The notes: generated by a model not told the origin, from the letters alone. Positions 7,472 to 15,267 are shown, counted from the first letter of the stretch. The stretch is 26,964 nucleotides of DNA from a virus (IMGVR_UViG_3300004448_000181:1-26964); one strand, 5' to 3'. Made by a program: numbers and translations.

Positions 7472-8142
7472 TAGTTACTCCCATTGTGAGCGCACACGGT
7501 GACAGGGCAGTGCCTTTTGCACAGACCATTCGGGCGCGGATTCCAGACGTTTTTATCGGCGGCGATCTTCATGGCTTCATACTTGCCTAGCCATTTAGTC
7601 CACAAGGAACTGGTATCGTACTCATGGTACTTCGCTTTGATAAGATCATTACTAACAACAAACACTAACCCTGCTTTAATCTTCTTTACTTCGGGGTAGT
7701 GTATAAACACAGACAGAGCCATTAGTTCTAACTGCCCTTTGTCTGCGTATCGTGCATTTTTACCAGTCTTGTAGTCGATGACCCATGCGGTTTCCCCCAA
7801 CGTGTCAACAATTAGCAAGTCAATGATCCCACGGAACCAAACATCTTTATCGTAGAATCCACATGCGGTTAGGTTCTCAGTTACGCCTACCTTTTGTTCG
7901 CATAGCTTGACCCCTCGTTTGTCGTTAAGGGAATCAAGCATTGCTTGCGCGTAGCTAAACCTCTTAGGTAGAGGGGTATCACTACCAACGTAATCTTCTG
8001 CGGCTTTGTGAAACTCGTTACCGTACAAGATCGCATCGGTCTGGACGAAAGGATACTCTTTAAGTATTTTCTCGTGGTAAAACTGTTTAGGGCATTGTTC
8101 AAATGCTTTGATCTTGCTGAACGACCACGGTGCTACACTCAT
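7471..8142 (-). CDS. RecB/Cas4-like PD-(D/E)XK nuclease with probable Fe-S cluster
   Basis: A 223-residue nuclease. It opens with WSFSKIKAFEQCPKQFYH (the SxS-x-C-P motif of RecB/Cas4 nucleases). It continues with GNEFHKAAE (H45), GIIDLLI (D108), VIDYKTGK (D123, K125) and QLELMAL (motif QxxxY-like helix). C17 together with C208, C212 and C217 (CKRHCPVTVC) matches the four-cysteine Fe-S cluster of Cas4/AddB-type enzymes. Expected activity is ssDNA or end-directed exonuclease in phage recombination or DNA processing. ATG at 8142 overlaps the polymerase stop (ATGA) with GGAG upstream. The family call is strong; substrate is unknown. Confidence 0.9.
   Translation of the reverse strand: MSVAPWSFSKIKAFEQCPKQFYHEKILKEYPFVQTDAILYGNEFHKAAEDYVGSDTPLPKRFSYAQAMLDSLNDKRGVKLCEQKVGVTENLTACGFYDKDVWFRGIIDLLIVDTLGETAWVIDYKTGKNARYADKGQLELMALSVFIHYPEVKKIKAGLVFVVSNDLIKAKYHEYDTSSLWTKWLGKYEAMKIAADKNVWNPRPNGLCKRHCPVTVCAHNGSN
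7606..7617 (+). repeat. GGAACTGGTATC word, copy inside the RecB-like nuclease gene
   Basis: One of five exact copies of this 12-mer in the window, all on the plus strand. Here it encodes D-T-S-S on the minus strand. The surrounding 19 bases CACAAGGAACTGGTATCGT match 16732-16750 with one difference. Confidence 0.6.
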
Positions 8143-9968
8143 TCACAATCTCCGTAAGATTTTCCTAGTCCACTTTCACAATTGATAGGCAGACCTGCCG
8201 CCCAGTCGGGTGTCCAACGCATACGCTCCTCAACAAACGCTCTCGATTCGATCACGTCCTCGTCTTTTACACATACGACGATGGAGTCATGCACCGTTAA
8301 CACAATACGACATCTCTTGCTGATTTGTAACATTTGCTCACCAATAATGCAACGCGCTATCGCCTGACATACATTCTCTGTTACCTTCCCACCATAAATT
8401 CGGGTGCGACCACGCCGTGTCTTGTAACTATACTCAACACCACGCTCCCCTTGCTCACCTGATAAGTCGTCATAACGTAGCATCAAACCAGAAGGAAGAA
8501 GAATCCCACGTTCTGATCCCAACACTTTCAGTACACCTTCCCTACCTATCTGTATGGTATCGCCGTTCACCATGTACTTGATCATGTTCTGACAGTCGCG
8601 CCATAGCTGATTTATTTTCCAATTAGCCTCACGATAGATATTGATAACTCGACGCGCTTCATCCAGTTCCATTTCAAACCCAAAGCCTTTTAGCTGTTCT
8701 TGAAACCTAACTGCACCCATCCCATAACCTGCGCCAAGGATAGTAGTCTTACCTACAAACCGTTGGTCTTTAGTTATTTCGTCCTCGGCAACACCGTATA
8801 TGCGAGAAGCCATCACCTTATATACATCTTCATCGTTAGCGAATGACTGAGTAATGTCATCCTGACCTGCCAACCATGCGAGTACACGTGCTTCGATCTG
8901 CGAACTATCACAGTCAATCAACGTGTGTCCTTCTGGTGCTAGGATGCTACGCTTTAACTTCTTACCATTTGGGCCACGGCTAGGTAGGTTCTGCATGTTG
9001 ATCTTGTCATCACCACCCCATCGCCCAGTGTGTGCGGCGTAGTATCTTACTGGAACCGGCAAAGTCCCACGTTTACCTATGTCTATAAACCTCTGAGTAC
9101 GTGTTTCCTCAAGGGTACTCTTCGTACCCAGACGTGCGGCTACTGCCGCTTGCACTCGGTCATCCTCATGGTCAACCAGAGCCTTGAACTCTTCGTCGTT
9201 CTTGGCGAACGCGAATGTTTCTTTGCCTGTACGTAAACTTATTTTCATAGGCGGCTTTACGCCTAGACCCTCAAGCACTGCGGCAAACTTAGGGTTAGAC
9301 ATCAAGTCTTCCTTAGATACACCTGCATCCTCAAGTAGTTGGTCTTTACGTTCACGTGTGTCTTCAAGGTGCTGTTCAAGCAACCCAATGTCCAACTCCA
9401 AGAACGGTTCAGTAAACATACGTAACGTCATGTCTATTATCATAAGTTCTTGTTTAGGAAAGCCTTTCTTTAGGAAGATGTTGAAGAGTTTGTATGTTAA
9501 CTCGACATCATTTATGCAGTAGTCACCGTACAGCGCCAAGTCTTGTTCAGAGAAATCGGCTCGACGTTTGCCTAACGCGTTTAAGACTTCGGTTCCCTTA
9601 GTGCCAATCTGGTAGCGTTCAGACAACGCCCTGAGACTGCCGCCAACTTCCACCCCGTGTAAAGCACGGGCGATACACAAAGTATCGGTATACACGCGAG
9701 GATGAATATCAAACACCCAAGAGAGAATGGCACCATCAAACAAAGTGTTGTGAGCGAGAACCATGCTTTCTGCCCAGTTGAAGGTGTGTAAGTATCGTTT
9801 AAGTTGTTCATGCGTTCCGCTTGCCCATTCAGTTCCTTCATTGTTCACCTTGATACCCACGCCAATCACCTCAAATTGGTGATCGCGTACGTACTCCTCT
9901 GTTGTTAACTTAGACAGGGAAAAATCCCTGTCATAGTATGTTTCAAAATCTATTGTGATTAAGTCCAT
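8139..9968 (-). CDS. polA: Family-A DNA polymerase with 3'-5' exonuclease domain
   Basis: The 609-residue replicative polymerase of the phage. An N-terminal DnaQ-like proofreading domain shows Exo I DFETYYD (7-13), Exo II AHNTLFDGA (72-80) and Exo III YCINDVELTY (150-159). The polymerase domain shows motif A LIDCDSSQIEAR (350-361, catalytic D354), motif B RFVGKTTILGAGYG (403-416, K407, Y415) and motif C TVHDSIVV (558-565, D561). The residue equivalent to E. coli Phe762 is Leu411. The usual Glu after the motif C Asp is Ser562. There is no 5' nuclease domain. The ATG at 9968 overlaps the previous stop by one base and has GGGGGTGA upstream. Function is certain by motif; the two substitutions are discussed separately. 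Confidence 0.97.
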   Translation of the reverse strand: MDLITIDFETYYDRDFSLSKLTTEEYVRDHQFEVIGVGIKVNNEGTEWASGTHEQLKRYLHTFNWAESMVLAHNTLFDGAILSWVFDIHPRVYTDTLCIARALHGVEVGGSLRALSERYQIGTKGTEVLNALGKRRADFSEQDLALYGDYCINDVELTYKLFNIFLKKGFPKQELMIIDMTLRMFTEPFLELDIGLLEQHLEDTRERKDQLLEDAGVSKEDLMSNPKFAAVLEGLGVKPPMKISLRTGKETFAFAKNDEEFKALVDHEDDRVQAAVAARLGTKSTLEETRTQRFIDIGKRGTLPVPVRYYAAHTGRWGGDDKINMQNLPSRGPNGKKLKRSILAPEGHTLIDCDSSQIEARVLAWLAGQDDITQSFANDEDVYKVMASRIYGVAEDEITKDQRFVGKTTILGAGYGMGAVRFQEQLKGFGFEMELDEARRVINIYREANWKINQLWRDCQNMIKYMVNGDTIQIGREGVLKVLGSERGILLPSGLMLRYDDLSGEQGERGVEYSYKTRRGRTRIYGGKVTENVCQAIARCIIGEQMLQISKRCRIVLTVHDSIVVCVKDEDVIESRAFVEERMRWTPDWAAGLPINCESGLGKSYGDCE

Positions 9969-10462
9969 TAGAAGTCACCCCCTGCTAACTCACCACCACA
10001 CGCCATATAACCTGCCCCGTCCACCCAGTTGTCTGGATGTTTCGGATTAGAATTAATACGTGCTACCTTTAGAAGTGTCATCATCACGGCGACATCGGTA
10101 GGGTGTACAGGGTAGTCAAGATGCACCGACCAGTAATCAGCTATCCTAGAGAAGTTATTCTCCATATCCCCATGATCAGCCGCACGATCCTTAGTTACGT
10201 ACGCTTTAGCAGTATCAAGAATATGACCGCGAGAAAATCCCTCTGAGTTTCCCCCAGAGGGTAGTGGCTTTTTTCTGGTGCCGTTTGCTTCCTCCTCTGC
10301 GATAAACACCTCTTTAGGCGTTCCGATCTTCTGCATTAACTTGTAAGCGTACCCATACGATACGCCAGTAGCCTTTGCGACCTGTGCAGGGGTAGCTGTT
10401 TTATTCTTAACTAAATACGCCCATACCTTATCGGCTTTGGGGGATTGTTTCTTGGTACTCAT
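9968..10462 (-). CDS. HTH plus DUF6378-like phage protein
   Basis: A 164-residue protein in two parts. Residues about 10-50 (VWAYLVKNKTATPAQVAKAT, then GVSYGYAYKLMQKIG) look like a winged helix-turn-helix. Residues about 80-164 (ILDTAKAYVTKDRAADHGDM, then NNFSRIADYWSVHL, then DVAVMMTLLKVARINSNPKH, then NWVDGAGYMACGGEL) match the pattern of DUF6378, a common phage domain of unknown function. A linker rich in Lys and Gly joins them. AGGAGAACGAC precedes the ATG, the leader shared by several genes here. It lies just upstream of the polymerase and is translationally coupled to it. A role in nucleotide metabolism or regulation is possible but unproven. Confidence 0.8.
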   Translation of the reverse strand: MSTKKQSPKADKVWAYLVKNKTATPAQVAKATGVSYGYAYKLMQKIGTPKEVFIAEEEANGTRKKPLPSGGNSEGFSRGHILDTAKAYVTKDRAADHGDMENNFSRIADYWSVHLDYPVHPTDVAVMMTLLKVARINSNPKHPDNWVDGAGYMACGGELAGGDF

Positions 10463-10540
10463 GTCGTTCTCCTAGTGCTCGTACGATATAACAAGTGACC
10501 ACAAGACCCTCGTACGGTTAAGGTCCGGTGGCTAAGTTGA

Positions 10541-10693
10541 TTACTCGGGGGATTGTGCGGCTTGCTTTCTTGCATACTTCTCACCCCACGAAAAGAATAT
10601 CCGCATGGGTGAATACTTCGGAGCAAGTAGGTAAGCCTCAACGCAATGATTTGCGATAGCTGTCCATTCAGCCCTAGTTCGTTGCTTCGACAC
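10541..10693 (-). CDS. Small phage protein with GTG start (50 aa)
   Basis: A short gene, easy to miss. GTG at 10693 is preceded by a strong GGAGGTG Shine-Dalgarno with 4-nt spacing, and the frame runs 50 codons to a TAA. It overlaps the end of the winged-helix gene by 20 nt, as is typical for coupled phage genes. The product (MSKQRTRAEWTAIANHCVEA ... FFSWGEKYARKQAAQSPE) is basic and helical, without a membrane segment. No family is recognised. The 85-residue frame over the same DNA has no comparable start signal and is probably spurious. Confidence 0.6.
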   Translation of the reverse strand: MSKQRTRAEWTAIANHCVEAYLLAPKYSPMRIFFSWGEKYARKQAAQSPE

Positions 10694-10979
10694 GTGCCAC
10701 CTCCCATAGAATGCACGCCTTACCCCATTGGGTTTTGCCGCGCCTTCCGCTATCCCTTACACGACGATCATTTGATAACTCAGATAGACGTGGTTGTACT
10801 GAAACATAAGGACGTTCAAGATGATCCGCGATGTCTTCAGTGCTCAGTGGTATAGGTGATTTGGTTAGTAGTGCGTAGACTTGTTCACGTAAGGTAACTT
10901 TCTTACCTGCGTTATCTTCAGCGGCGGCGAGACTTGTATCTCTACGCTGATAACCGATACCTTCTTCGGTGTATCCCAT
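10674..10979 (-). CDS. Winged-helix DNA-binding protein
   Basis: A 101-residue protein starting at MGYTEEGIGY; the ATG at 10979 has TGGAGA upstream, better than the TTG at 10991. The central part (VTLREQVYALLTKSPIPLST, then EDIADHLERPYVSVQPRLSE, then LSNDRRVRDSGRRGKTQWG) reads as a winged helix. Helix 2-turn-helix 3 is at about 52-72 and a basic wing (RRVRDSGRRGKT) follows. This is the pattern of small MarR/DprA-C-like phage transcription or replication factors. It is a reasonable candidate for the protein that binds the dispersed 17-bp palindromes, because winged-helix dimers favour symmetric sites, but that is inference. Confidence 0.75.
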   Translation of the reverse strand: MGYTEEGIGYQRRDTSLAAAEDNAGKKVTLREQVYALLTKSPIPLSTEDIADHLERPYVSVQPRLSELSNDRRVRDSGRRGKTQWGKACILWEVARVEATN

Positions 10980-11003
10980 AACGATCTCCAATTTTTGCAG
11001 TGT

Positions 11004-11342
11004 CTAAACAGGTGAGCCTTCAAAATCTAACTCTAACTGTCGTGGGTCGCGGTGCTTACCGCCAACATAGACCAACACGTCATCTATATTGTCTTCGTTA
11101 ATGACAAGACTTATGCCATCGTTAGCTTTTATATCAGATAAATTCTTTTCTTGCAAGGGAGTTGGTTTGTTTTTACCTGCCTTACATTCTATACCAAAGA
11201 ACTTACCCTCGTAGCATCCGATGATGTCAGGAACGCCACTCTTACCGTATCCTCCTGTAACTGGATAGAAGTAGTAGGCTCCTAACATCTTTAGGTGCGC
11301 CGCTACTTTCTTCTTAACTTTTGCTTCTGGTGTCATTGCCAT
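11004..11342 (-). CDS. VRR-NUC domain nuclease
   Basis: A 112-residue stand-alone VRR-NUC domain of the PD-(D/E)XK fold. Visible are the N-terminal helix with TPEAKVKKKVAAHLKMLG, the catalytic GVPDIIGCYEGKFFGIECK (D39, E52, K54) and the KNKPTPLQ segment that usually follows. Phage VRR-NUC proteins are proposed structure-specific nucleases that work with SNF2-type helicases, and one is encoded in this same operon. AGGAGA lies upstream of the ATG at 11342. The start overlaps the zinc-ribbon gene by 29 nt. The assignment by motif is firm; the physiological substrate is not known. Confidence 0.9.
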   Translation of the reverse strand: MAMTPEAKVKKKVAAHLKMLGAYYFYPVTGGYGKSGVPDIIGCYEGKFFGIECKAGKNKPTPLQEKNLSDIKANDGISLVINEDNIDDVLVYVGGKHRDPRQLELDFEGSPV

Positions 11343-11496
11343 CTTGTTCTCCTGTGTTGTCTACGTCAGTAACCTTTCCGCTACACTGTGTGCACTTGCG
11401 CGTATTGGGTTCTTCTGTTTGCATCAAGGGTTGCATACACCACGGACACAAACCCTCAGATAATCTTTTTTCGATTTCCCCTCGTTCGTCGATCAT
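11314..11496 (-). CDS. Small zinc-ribbon protein
   Basis: A 60-residue protein with two CxxC pairs, CPWC (17-20) and CTQC (35-38), spaced as in a zinc ribbon, followed by a polar tail. GAGGGGA lies about 7 nt upstream of the ATG at 11496. The 3' end overlaps VRR-NUC by 29 nt. It could be a DNA- or protein-binding accessory factor. No specific family can be named. The copies of GGAACTGGTATC (11509-11520) and of the palindrome (11557-11573) lie in its upstream region. Confidence 0.7.
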   Translation of the reverse strand: MIDERGEIEKRLSEGLCPWCMQPLMQTEEPNTRKCTQCSGKVTDVDNTGEQDGNDTRSKS

Positions 11497-11508
11497 GTGT
11501 TTCCCCTC

Positions 11509-11520
11509 GGAACTGGTATC
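11509..11520 (+). repeat. GGAACTGGTATC word, intergenic copy
   Basis: Exact copy in the 78-bp gap upstream of the zinc-ribbon gene, 36 nt from palindrome copy 2. It is close to the Shine-Dalgarno region of the zinc-ribbon gene but on the opposite strand. Confidence 0.6.
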
Positions 11521-11556
11521 AAAATCAAAGTCGGGGGGTGGCGAACCATCCCCCCT

Positions 11557-11573
11557 GTTAGTGCCGCACTAAC
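11557..11573. repeat. Palindrome copy 2 (GTTAGTG-CCG-CACTAAC)
   Basis: Perfect copy, separated by a single base from the stop codon of the 88-residue gene and 60 nt upstream of the zinc-ribbon start. It marks the junction between the MoxR/VWA-associated genes and the replication genes. Confidence 0.9.
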
Positions 11574-11574
11574 A

Positions 11575-11841
11575 TTACACACGGAATATCCAATAAACAT
11601 TATCATCAATCCGTCTGCCTACCGCTTCAACCTCACTGGTTGGCTTATCCAATGGGGTCATCATCAGTAGAGCAACCTTCTCTTGCATCCACAAAGGAAG
11701 GTCATCCACTGAAGGGTACTCTCCACTGACCGCGCTGTCAACTTCCATGCCAATACATGACACCTCGACAGTGTTGGTGTGTGGGTTTACGTAGACGCGG
11801 TATACGTTATCATCATGTGGTAAGTCGTTATCGCACGACAT
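11575..11841 (-). CDS. Hypothetical acidic protein (88 aa)
   Basis: An 88-residue protein starting at MSCDNDLPHDDNVYRVYVNP; the ATG at 11841 has GAGGG upstream, and the longer frame would run deep into the previous gene. It overlaps that gene by 14 nt. The product is acidic, with alternating beta-like stretches (VYRVYVN, TVEVSCIGM, NVYWIFRV) and no membrane segment. I do not recognise a family. It ends the gene series attached to the MoxR/VWA module and is followed at once by a palindrome copy. Confidence 0.6.
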   Translation of the reverse strand: MSCDNDLPHDDNVYRVYVNPHTNTVEVSCIGMEVDSAVSGEYPSVDDLPLWMQEKVALLMMTPLDKPTSEVEAVGRRIDDNVYWIFRV

Positions 11842-12706
11842 AAAACATACCCTCACCTGCGGAGAAGCCAACATCATCAACGTAATCATTGGCTTGCAGG
11901 ATATTGAGTACAGAAAGTTTCTGCATAATGTCTTCGGGTAACGTATCCGTTGTGTATCGTTTTACATCGTCACTGATCTCTACATTGTAATTACTCTCAG
12001 CATTGTCGATGTCGATCACATCAAACATCTGCTGATCCATACGCTCGTATACTCGTACAAACCACATTGGCACGGTGCGTCCTTTCAATCTATTCAGTTC
12101 ATCTTGCTTAGCAAAGAAGTCAGTAAGTCGTTCACCAAACATAGCGTCAATAAACTCATAGTTACTGTTCATCAGGTGCCGTAGTTCATTGAGTAGAGTA
12201 GACCCCTCGTTGGTACGTGAGGAATATAAACTCTGCTCCACGTCGATCACCTTGTTACGTATCTCGGTGAACTCACCCTTTGCCACTTCAACCACACTAT
12301 CCACTGCATTCGACGCGTCTCGTAGACGTGTGCCTGCTAGCTCTTGCGGTGACATCATACGTATAAACTTCTTAGCGTTACGTACTGCCACATCAAAATT
12401 GGTGGACATCTTCATGAAGTATTGCTTGCTGTACTCGGCATACTTGCCGTTCACAATCGTACGTGCTTGCACAACATACATGGGCGTACCATCACCACCA
12501 TCTCGGTAGTCACCGAAACCTACCCACCCTAGTATGTATGGGCAATCTTCTCGGTATATCCAACAACTTGCTGAGTTGCGTGGGTGCATCTTCACACGTA
12601 GTTCCTTACACACCCGCGCCGCCAGTGTCGTTGCTTCATTGTCGAGCATGTCCTTCGGACTGTTTGTTAGTGCGTCACTAACAAGTTGGTATTCATATCT
12701 AGCCAT
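11828..12706 (-). CDS. Unknown protein of the MoxR/VWA module (292 aa)
   Basis: A 292-residue soluble protein without a recognised domain. It opens MARYEYQLVSDALTNSPKDM, where codons for VSDALTN coincide with a copy of the 17-bp palindrome (12666-12682). The middle is helical (RLRDASNAVDSVVEVAKGEF, then LLNELRHLMNSNYEFID) and the C-terminus is acidic. AAGGAGAACGAC precedes the ATG at 12706. It follows the 54-aa and VWA genes closely, so it belongs to the same transcription unit and may be a substrate, adaptor or structural partner of the ATPase-VWA pair. That link is positional inference only. Confidence 0.7.
   Translation of the reverse strand: MARYEYQLVSDALTNSPKDMLDNEATTLAARVCKELRVKMHPRNSASCWIYREDCPYILGWVGFGDYRDGGDGTPMYVVQARTIVNGKYAEYSKQYFMKMSTNFDVAVRNAKKFIRMMSPQELAGTRLRDASNAVDSVVEVAKGEFTEIRNKVIDVEQSLYSSRTNEGSTLLNELRHLMNSNYEFIDAMFGERLTDFFAKQDELNRLKGRTVPMWFVRVYERMDQQMFDVIDIDNAESNYNVEISDDVKRYTTDTLPEDIMQKLSVLNILQANDYVDDVGFSAGEGMFYVVR
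12666..12682. repeat. Palindrome copy 3, inside a coding region (CGT centre)
   Basis: GTTAGTG-CGT-CACTAAC lies within codons about 9-14 of the 292-residue gene. With copy 5 it shares the reading frame and extra flanking bases (TTTGTTAGTGCG), so both encode VS-x-ALTN. Confidence 0.9.
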
Positions 12707-12723
12707 TGTCGTTCTCCTTAAAC

Positions 12724-12888
12724 TTAGCCGTTTCTGATTTTATTGAACGCATCGTGTACTTGTTGTGCGCGTCTCTTCATTGCCATACGTGCCTCGAATG
12801 TCTCCTCTGTCTCGGCACGTGTCTCTAACTGTTGTACCCTATGGGCTACAGTTTCTTCCATTAGCTTCAATGCTTCTTGATAGTCCAT
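12724..12888 (-). CDS. Small helical protein between VWA and 292-aa genes (54 aa)
   Basis: A 54-codon gene with ATG at 12888, one base after the VWA gene's stop codon, preceded by AGGGAG at a 6-nt distance. The sequence (MDYQEALKLMEETVAHRVQQ, then LETRAETEETFEARMAMKRR, then AQQVHDAFNKIRNG) is almost entirely charged helix with heptad-like spacing, consistent with a short coiled coil. The tight spacing and strong binding site make it a credible gene despite its size. It may be a partner or adaptor in the MoxR/VWA module; no family is known to me. Confidence 0.7.
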   Translation of the reverse strand: MDYQEALKLMEETVAHRVQQLETRAETEETFEARMAMKRRAQQVHDAFNKIRNG

Positions 12889-12889
12889 G

Positions 12890-14146
12890 TTACATCTCCC
12901 TTGATGTTATGTTTACGTGCTTACCTGTATCAGGCTTTGCACTCTTGTTGTCTAAGATGCACCATAGCACAGGGCAAGACCACTGACCCCATGATCCACC
13001 AAGGTACCCATCGGTGAGAACAATCGCGGCTTGTGGCTTGACACCATGCTCGGTGAGGTAGTCGGTAACGCACTCAACATTAGTGCCACCACCACCCTTG
13101 GGCTTGGTAGTCTTCACCAGTTCGTCTAGCTGGTGCATGTCGTACTTCTCGTCCTGACACACACGTGTGTCCCAGTAGAGTAAGCGGATATGATCAGGGT
13201 GCACCGTGTCGCAGATAGCCTGTATCTCTGACATGAAAGCTGTAAGTTCTAACTGACCAATGGAGCCTGACGTGTCAACGGCAATGACCAGTTCACCCAC
13301 CTGCTCGCTGATACCGCTAGGCATGTAGTAACCTGATGACACGTAACGCCTGTTCGGTCGTTGCCATGTCGAGTAGTCATTACCTGCACATGTGGTCTGT
13401 ATAAACTCACGCAATACCTCGCGCCAATCTATCTGTGGTTCGAGTAGTTGCTCAAGGTCACGATCACCACCACTGCCCATCTTACCTGCGATCAACGCGC
13501 CCTGACGTATTGCCTCGTCAACATCACGTGCTAACTCGCGCTTCTCATCTGGTGTAAGTTCGGCGGCACCATCCCAGTCATGGCTGTCGAAACCTTTAGG
13601 TGATTCATCACCTGACCCCTCGTCGCCATCTTGTGGTGAACCGTTACCACCTGATCCCTCACTATCTTCACAGTCGTCGCCACCACTATCTTGTGGTGAG
13701 CCGTTATCACGTAGGTCAATAAAGACTGCCGCTGAATCCCAGTGTCGATACTTCACATCGAGGCACCCACCTTGGGGCATGACTGCCCAACCATCGGTGT
13801 TGTCATCCGCAATCTTGATGTTGATCACATAGTCACACGCTTGGTTGGCAAGCTGAGCATCTTGGTCGTGCAGATGTCGCCATGTAGTAAGGTGTTTATA
13901 CAGCTTGTGGTATACCTCATGAAGTACAAGGAACCGTAGTTCTGCATCGTTGAGCGAGTCAATGAAGTCTCGCCCATACATCTCGTCACGTCCGTTGGTA
14001 CATGCCGTTGGTATGTTGTCCACCACCGAACGATCACCGATCATGAGGACACCTGCGAGGGCAACGTATTTAGGGTTGCCCATGATGTCAACGACAGCTT
14101 TGGATAGTCGTTGCTCTGGGGTAAGTTGTTTACCTATTGCTAACAT
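12890..14146 (-). CDS. Metallopeptidase-like plus VWA domain protein (DUF2201-like)
   Basis: A 418-residue protein with two recognisable halves. Residues about 1-145 resemble the putative metallopeptidase domain that pairs with VWA-like (DUF2201) proteins; HEVYH at 76-80 is a textbook HExxH zinc motif. Residues about 148-192 form an acidic Gly/Ser/Asp linker with the repeated unit NGSPQD. Residues about 285-418 are a von Willebrand A domain with MIDAS signature DTSGS (291-295), GGTNV (353-357) and LTDG (377-380). AAGGAGA precedes the ATG. It follows the MoxR-type ATPase directly. MoxR-VWA pairs elsewhere (RavA-ViaA, CbbQ-CbbO, chelatase I-D subunits) act as chaperone- or chelatase-like machines; the target here is unknown. 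Confidence 0.9.
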   Translation of the reverse strand: MLAIGKQLTPEQRLSKAVVDIMGNPKYVALAGVLMIGDRSVVDNIPTACTNGRDEMYGRDFIDSLNDAELRFLVLHEVYHKLYKHLTTWRHLHDQDAQLANQACDYVINIKIADDNTDGWAVMPQGGCLDVKYRHWDSAAVFIDLRDNGSPQDSGGDDCEDSEGSGGNGSPQDGDEGSGDESPKGFDSHDWDGAAELTPDEKRELARDVDEAIRQGALIAGKMGSGGDRDLEQLLEPQIDWREVLREFIQTTCAGNDYSTWQRPNRRYVSSGYYMPSGISEQVGELVIAVDTSGSIGQLELTAFMSEIQAICDTVHPDHIRLLYWDTRVCQDEKYDMHQLDELVKTTKPKGGGGTNVECVTDYLTEHGVKPQAAIVLTDGYLGGSWGQWSCPVLWCILDNKSAKPDTGKHVNITSREM

Positions 14147-14156
14147 AGTCTTCTCC

Positions 14157-15248
14157 TTACTTCTTGTCGGCGGCGAACATGTAGTTGTTGTCCATTGCCC
14201 ATTGAGTAAACTTCTTGTTGGTCATCACGACCTTGCGGTGTGCATACTTCTCGGCACTACACCCATTGGCGAACATACCTTGTGCTTCCTTGTCGAGGCG
14301 CACCATGTAGTCCATCCATGCGGCGATCCAGTCGGCTCCCATAGTAGATAGGCTACGGTAAACAACCATACACACGGCGGCGGCACTGTCAGGGACCTTG
14401 GCATTCTTGGGATCGTCCTTGATAGATTGCAGTGACGGTAGTTGGTCGGCTAGTTTGACAAAGGCCATCAAGTCCATAGCGCCACGTTCACCAATGGTAC
14501 CCATGAGTAAACCTGTTAACGTCTGATCATCGAAGTGCTCTCGTGTCTTGAGCCAGTCGGACGCGGCCTCAAGTGAGCGCGGTGTAACAAACGCGGTACG
14601 TTGTTGCTTGGGGTGGTAGATGTAGGGATTGTCATCGGGGTCTTTGACATCCTCGAACCCATGAAACAAATGGGGGTTGTCCTTACACCAACCAAGTAGT
14701 GTGTGGTCAACACCGTTGTTGATACCCCACTCGATCCACTCCATGTTGTCAGGTTTACGTGCGGTGATCACCGTTATGCGGTTCCTCGCATGTGGTGGTA
14801 GTAGATCACCGACACCCTCAGCACCAAGGTTAGTTGTAGCAAACACTAAGCTGTCAGGGTGCAGTTCGTACCCACCGATCTTGCGCTCCAACATGACACG
14901 TAGTAACGCGTTCTTCACCGCAGGGTTAGCCTTGCCATACTCGTCGATCATGAGAATGATAGGTGTCTTGTGGTGTGCGCCCAACTCCTCATTGGTCGCG
15001 TACGAAACGTAATCGGCGTTATCCAGTTGGTTCATCTTGGGTATGGTGATGTCGCCTAAGTCCTTGGTGGTACAGTCGAAGTAGCACGGTGTGTGCTTGG
15101 GTAGGTCACGTGATAACGTGGTAAGTAGTGATGACTTACCTGTACCCATGTGCCCTTGGACAAGGACGGTGCGCTTGTCACCACCCTTGAGTATTGATGT
15201 TGCGATTTGGTCTAAGCCAAGTGCGTACATTTGAATTGCTGAGTTCAT
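14157..15248 (-). CDS. MoxR-type AAA+ ATPase
   Basis: A 363-residue AAA+ ATPase. Walker A is GHMGTGKSS (32-40), Walker B ILMIDE (98-103), sensor 1 FATTN (136-140), and the HARNR stretch (153-157) supplies likely arginine-finger residues. The GKANPAVKNALLRVMLERKI region after Walker B is characteristic of MoxR/CbbQ/CobS-like proteins. The C-terminal about 150 residues are helical lid and unknown sequence. GGAGA precedes the ATG. Palindrome copy 4 lies 20 nt upstream of the start. It is encoded next to a VWA protein, the usual partner; together they probably form a ring ATPase plus adaptor that remodels or inserts metal into a target protein. Confidence 0.93.
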   Translation of the reverse strand: MNSAIQMYALGLDQIATSILKGGDKRTVLVQGHMGTGKSSLLTTLSRDLPKHTPCYFDCTTKDLGDITIPKMNQLDNADYVSYATNEELGAHHKTPIILMIDEYGKANPAVKNALLRVMLERKIGGYELHPDSLVFATTNLGAEGVGDLLPPHARNRITVITARKPDNMEWIEWGINNGVDHTLLGWCKDNPHLFHGFEDVKDPDDNPYIYHPKQQRTAFVTPRSLEAASDWLKTREHFDDQTLTGLLMGTIGERGAMDLMAFVKLADQLPSLQSIKDDPKNAKVPDSAAAVCMVVYRSLSTMGADWIAAWMDYMVRLDKEAQGMFANGCSAEKYAHRKVVMTNKKFTQWAMDNNYMFAADKK

Positions 15249-15267
15249 AATATTTCTCCGTTGATTT

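Noticed and set aside
10459-10716. 85-residue minus-strand ORF
   Set aside because: The overlapping GTG frame at 10541-10693 has a far better ribosome binding site and a more plausible protein composition.
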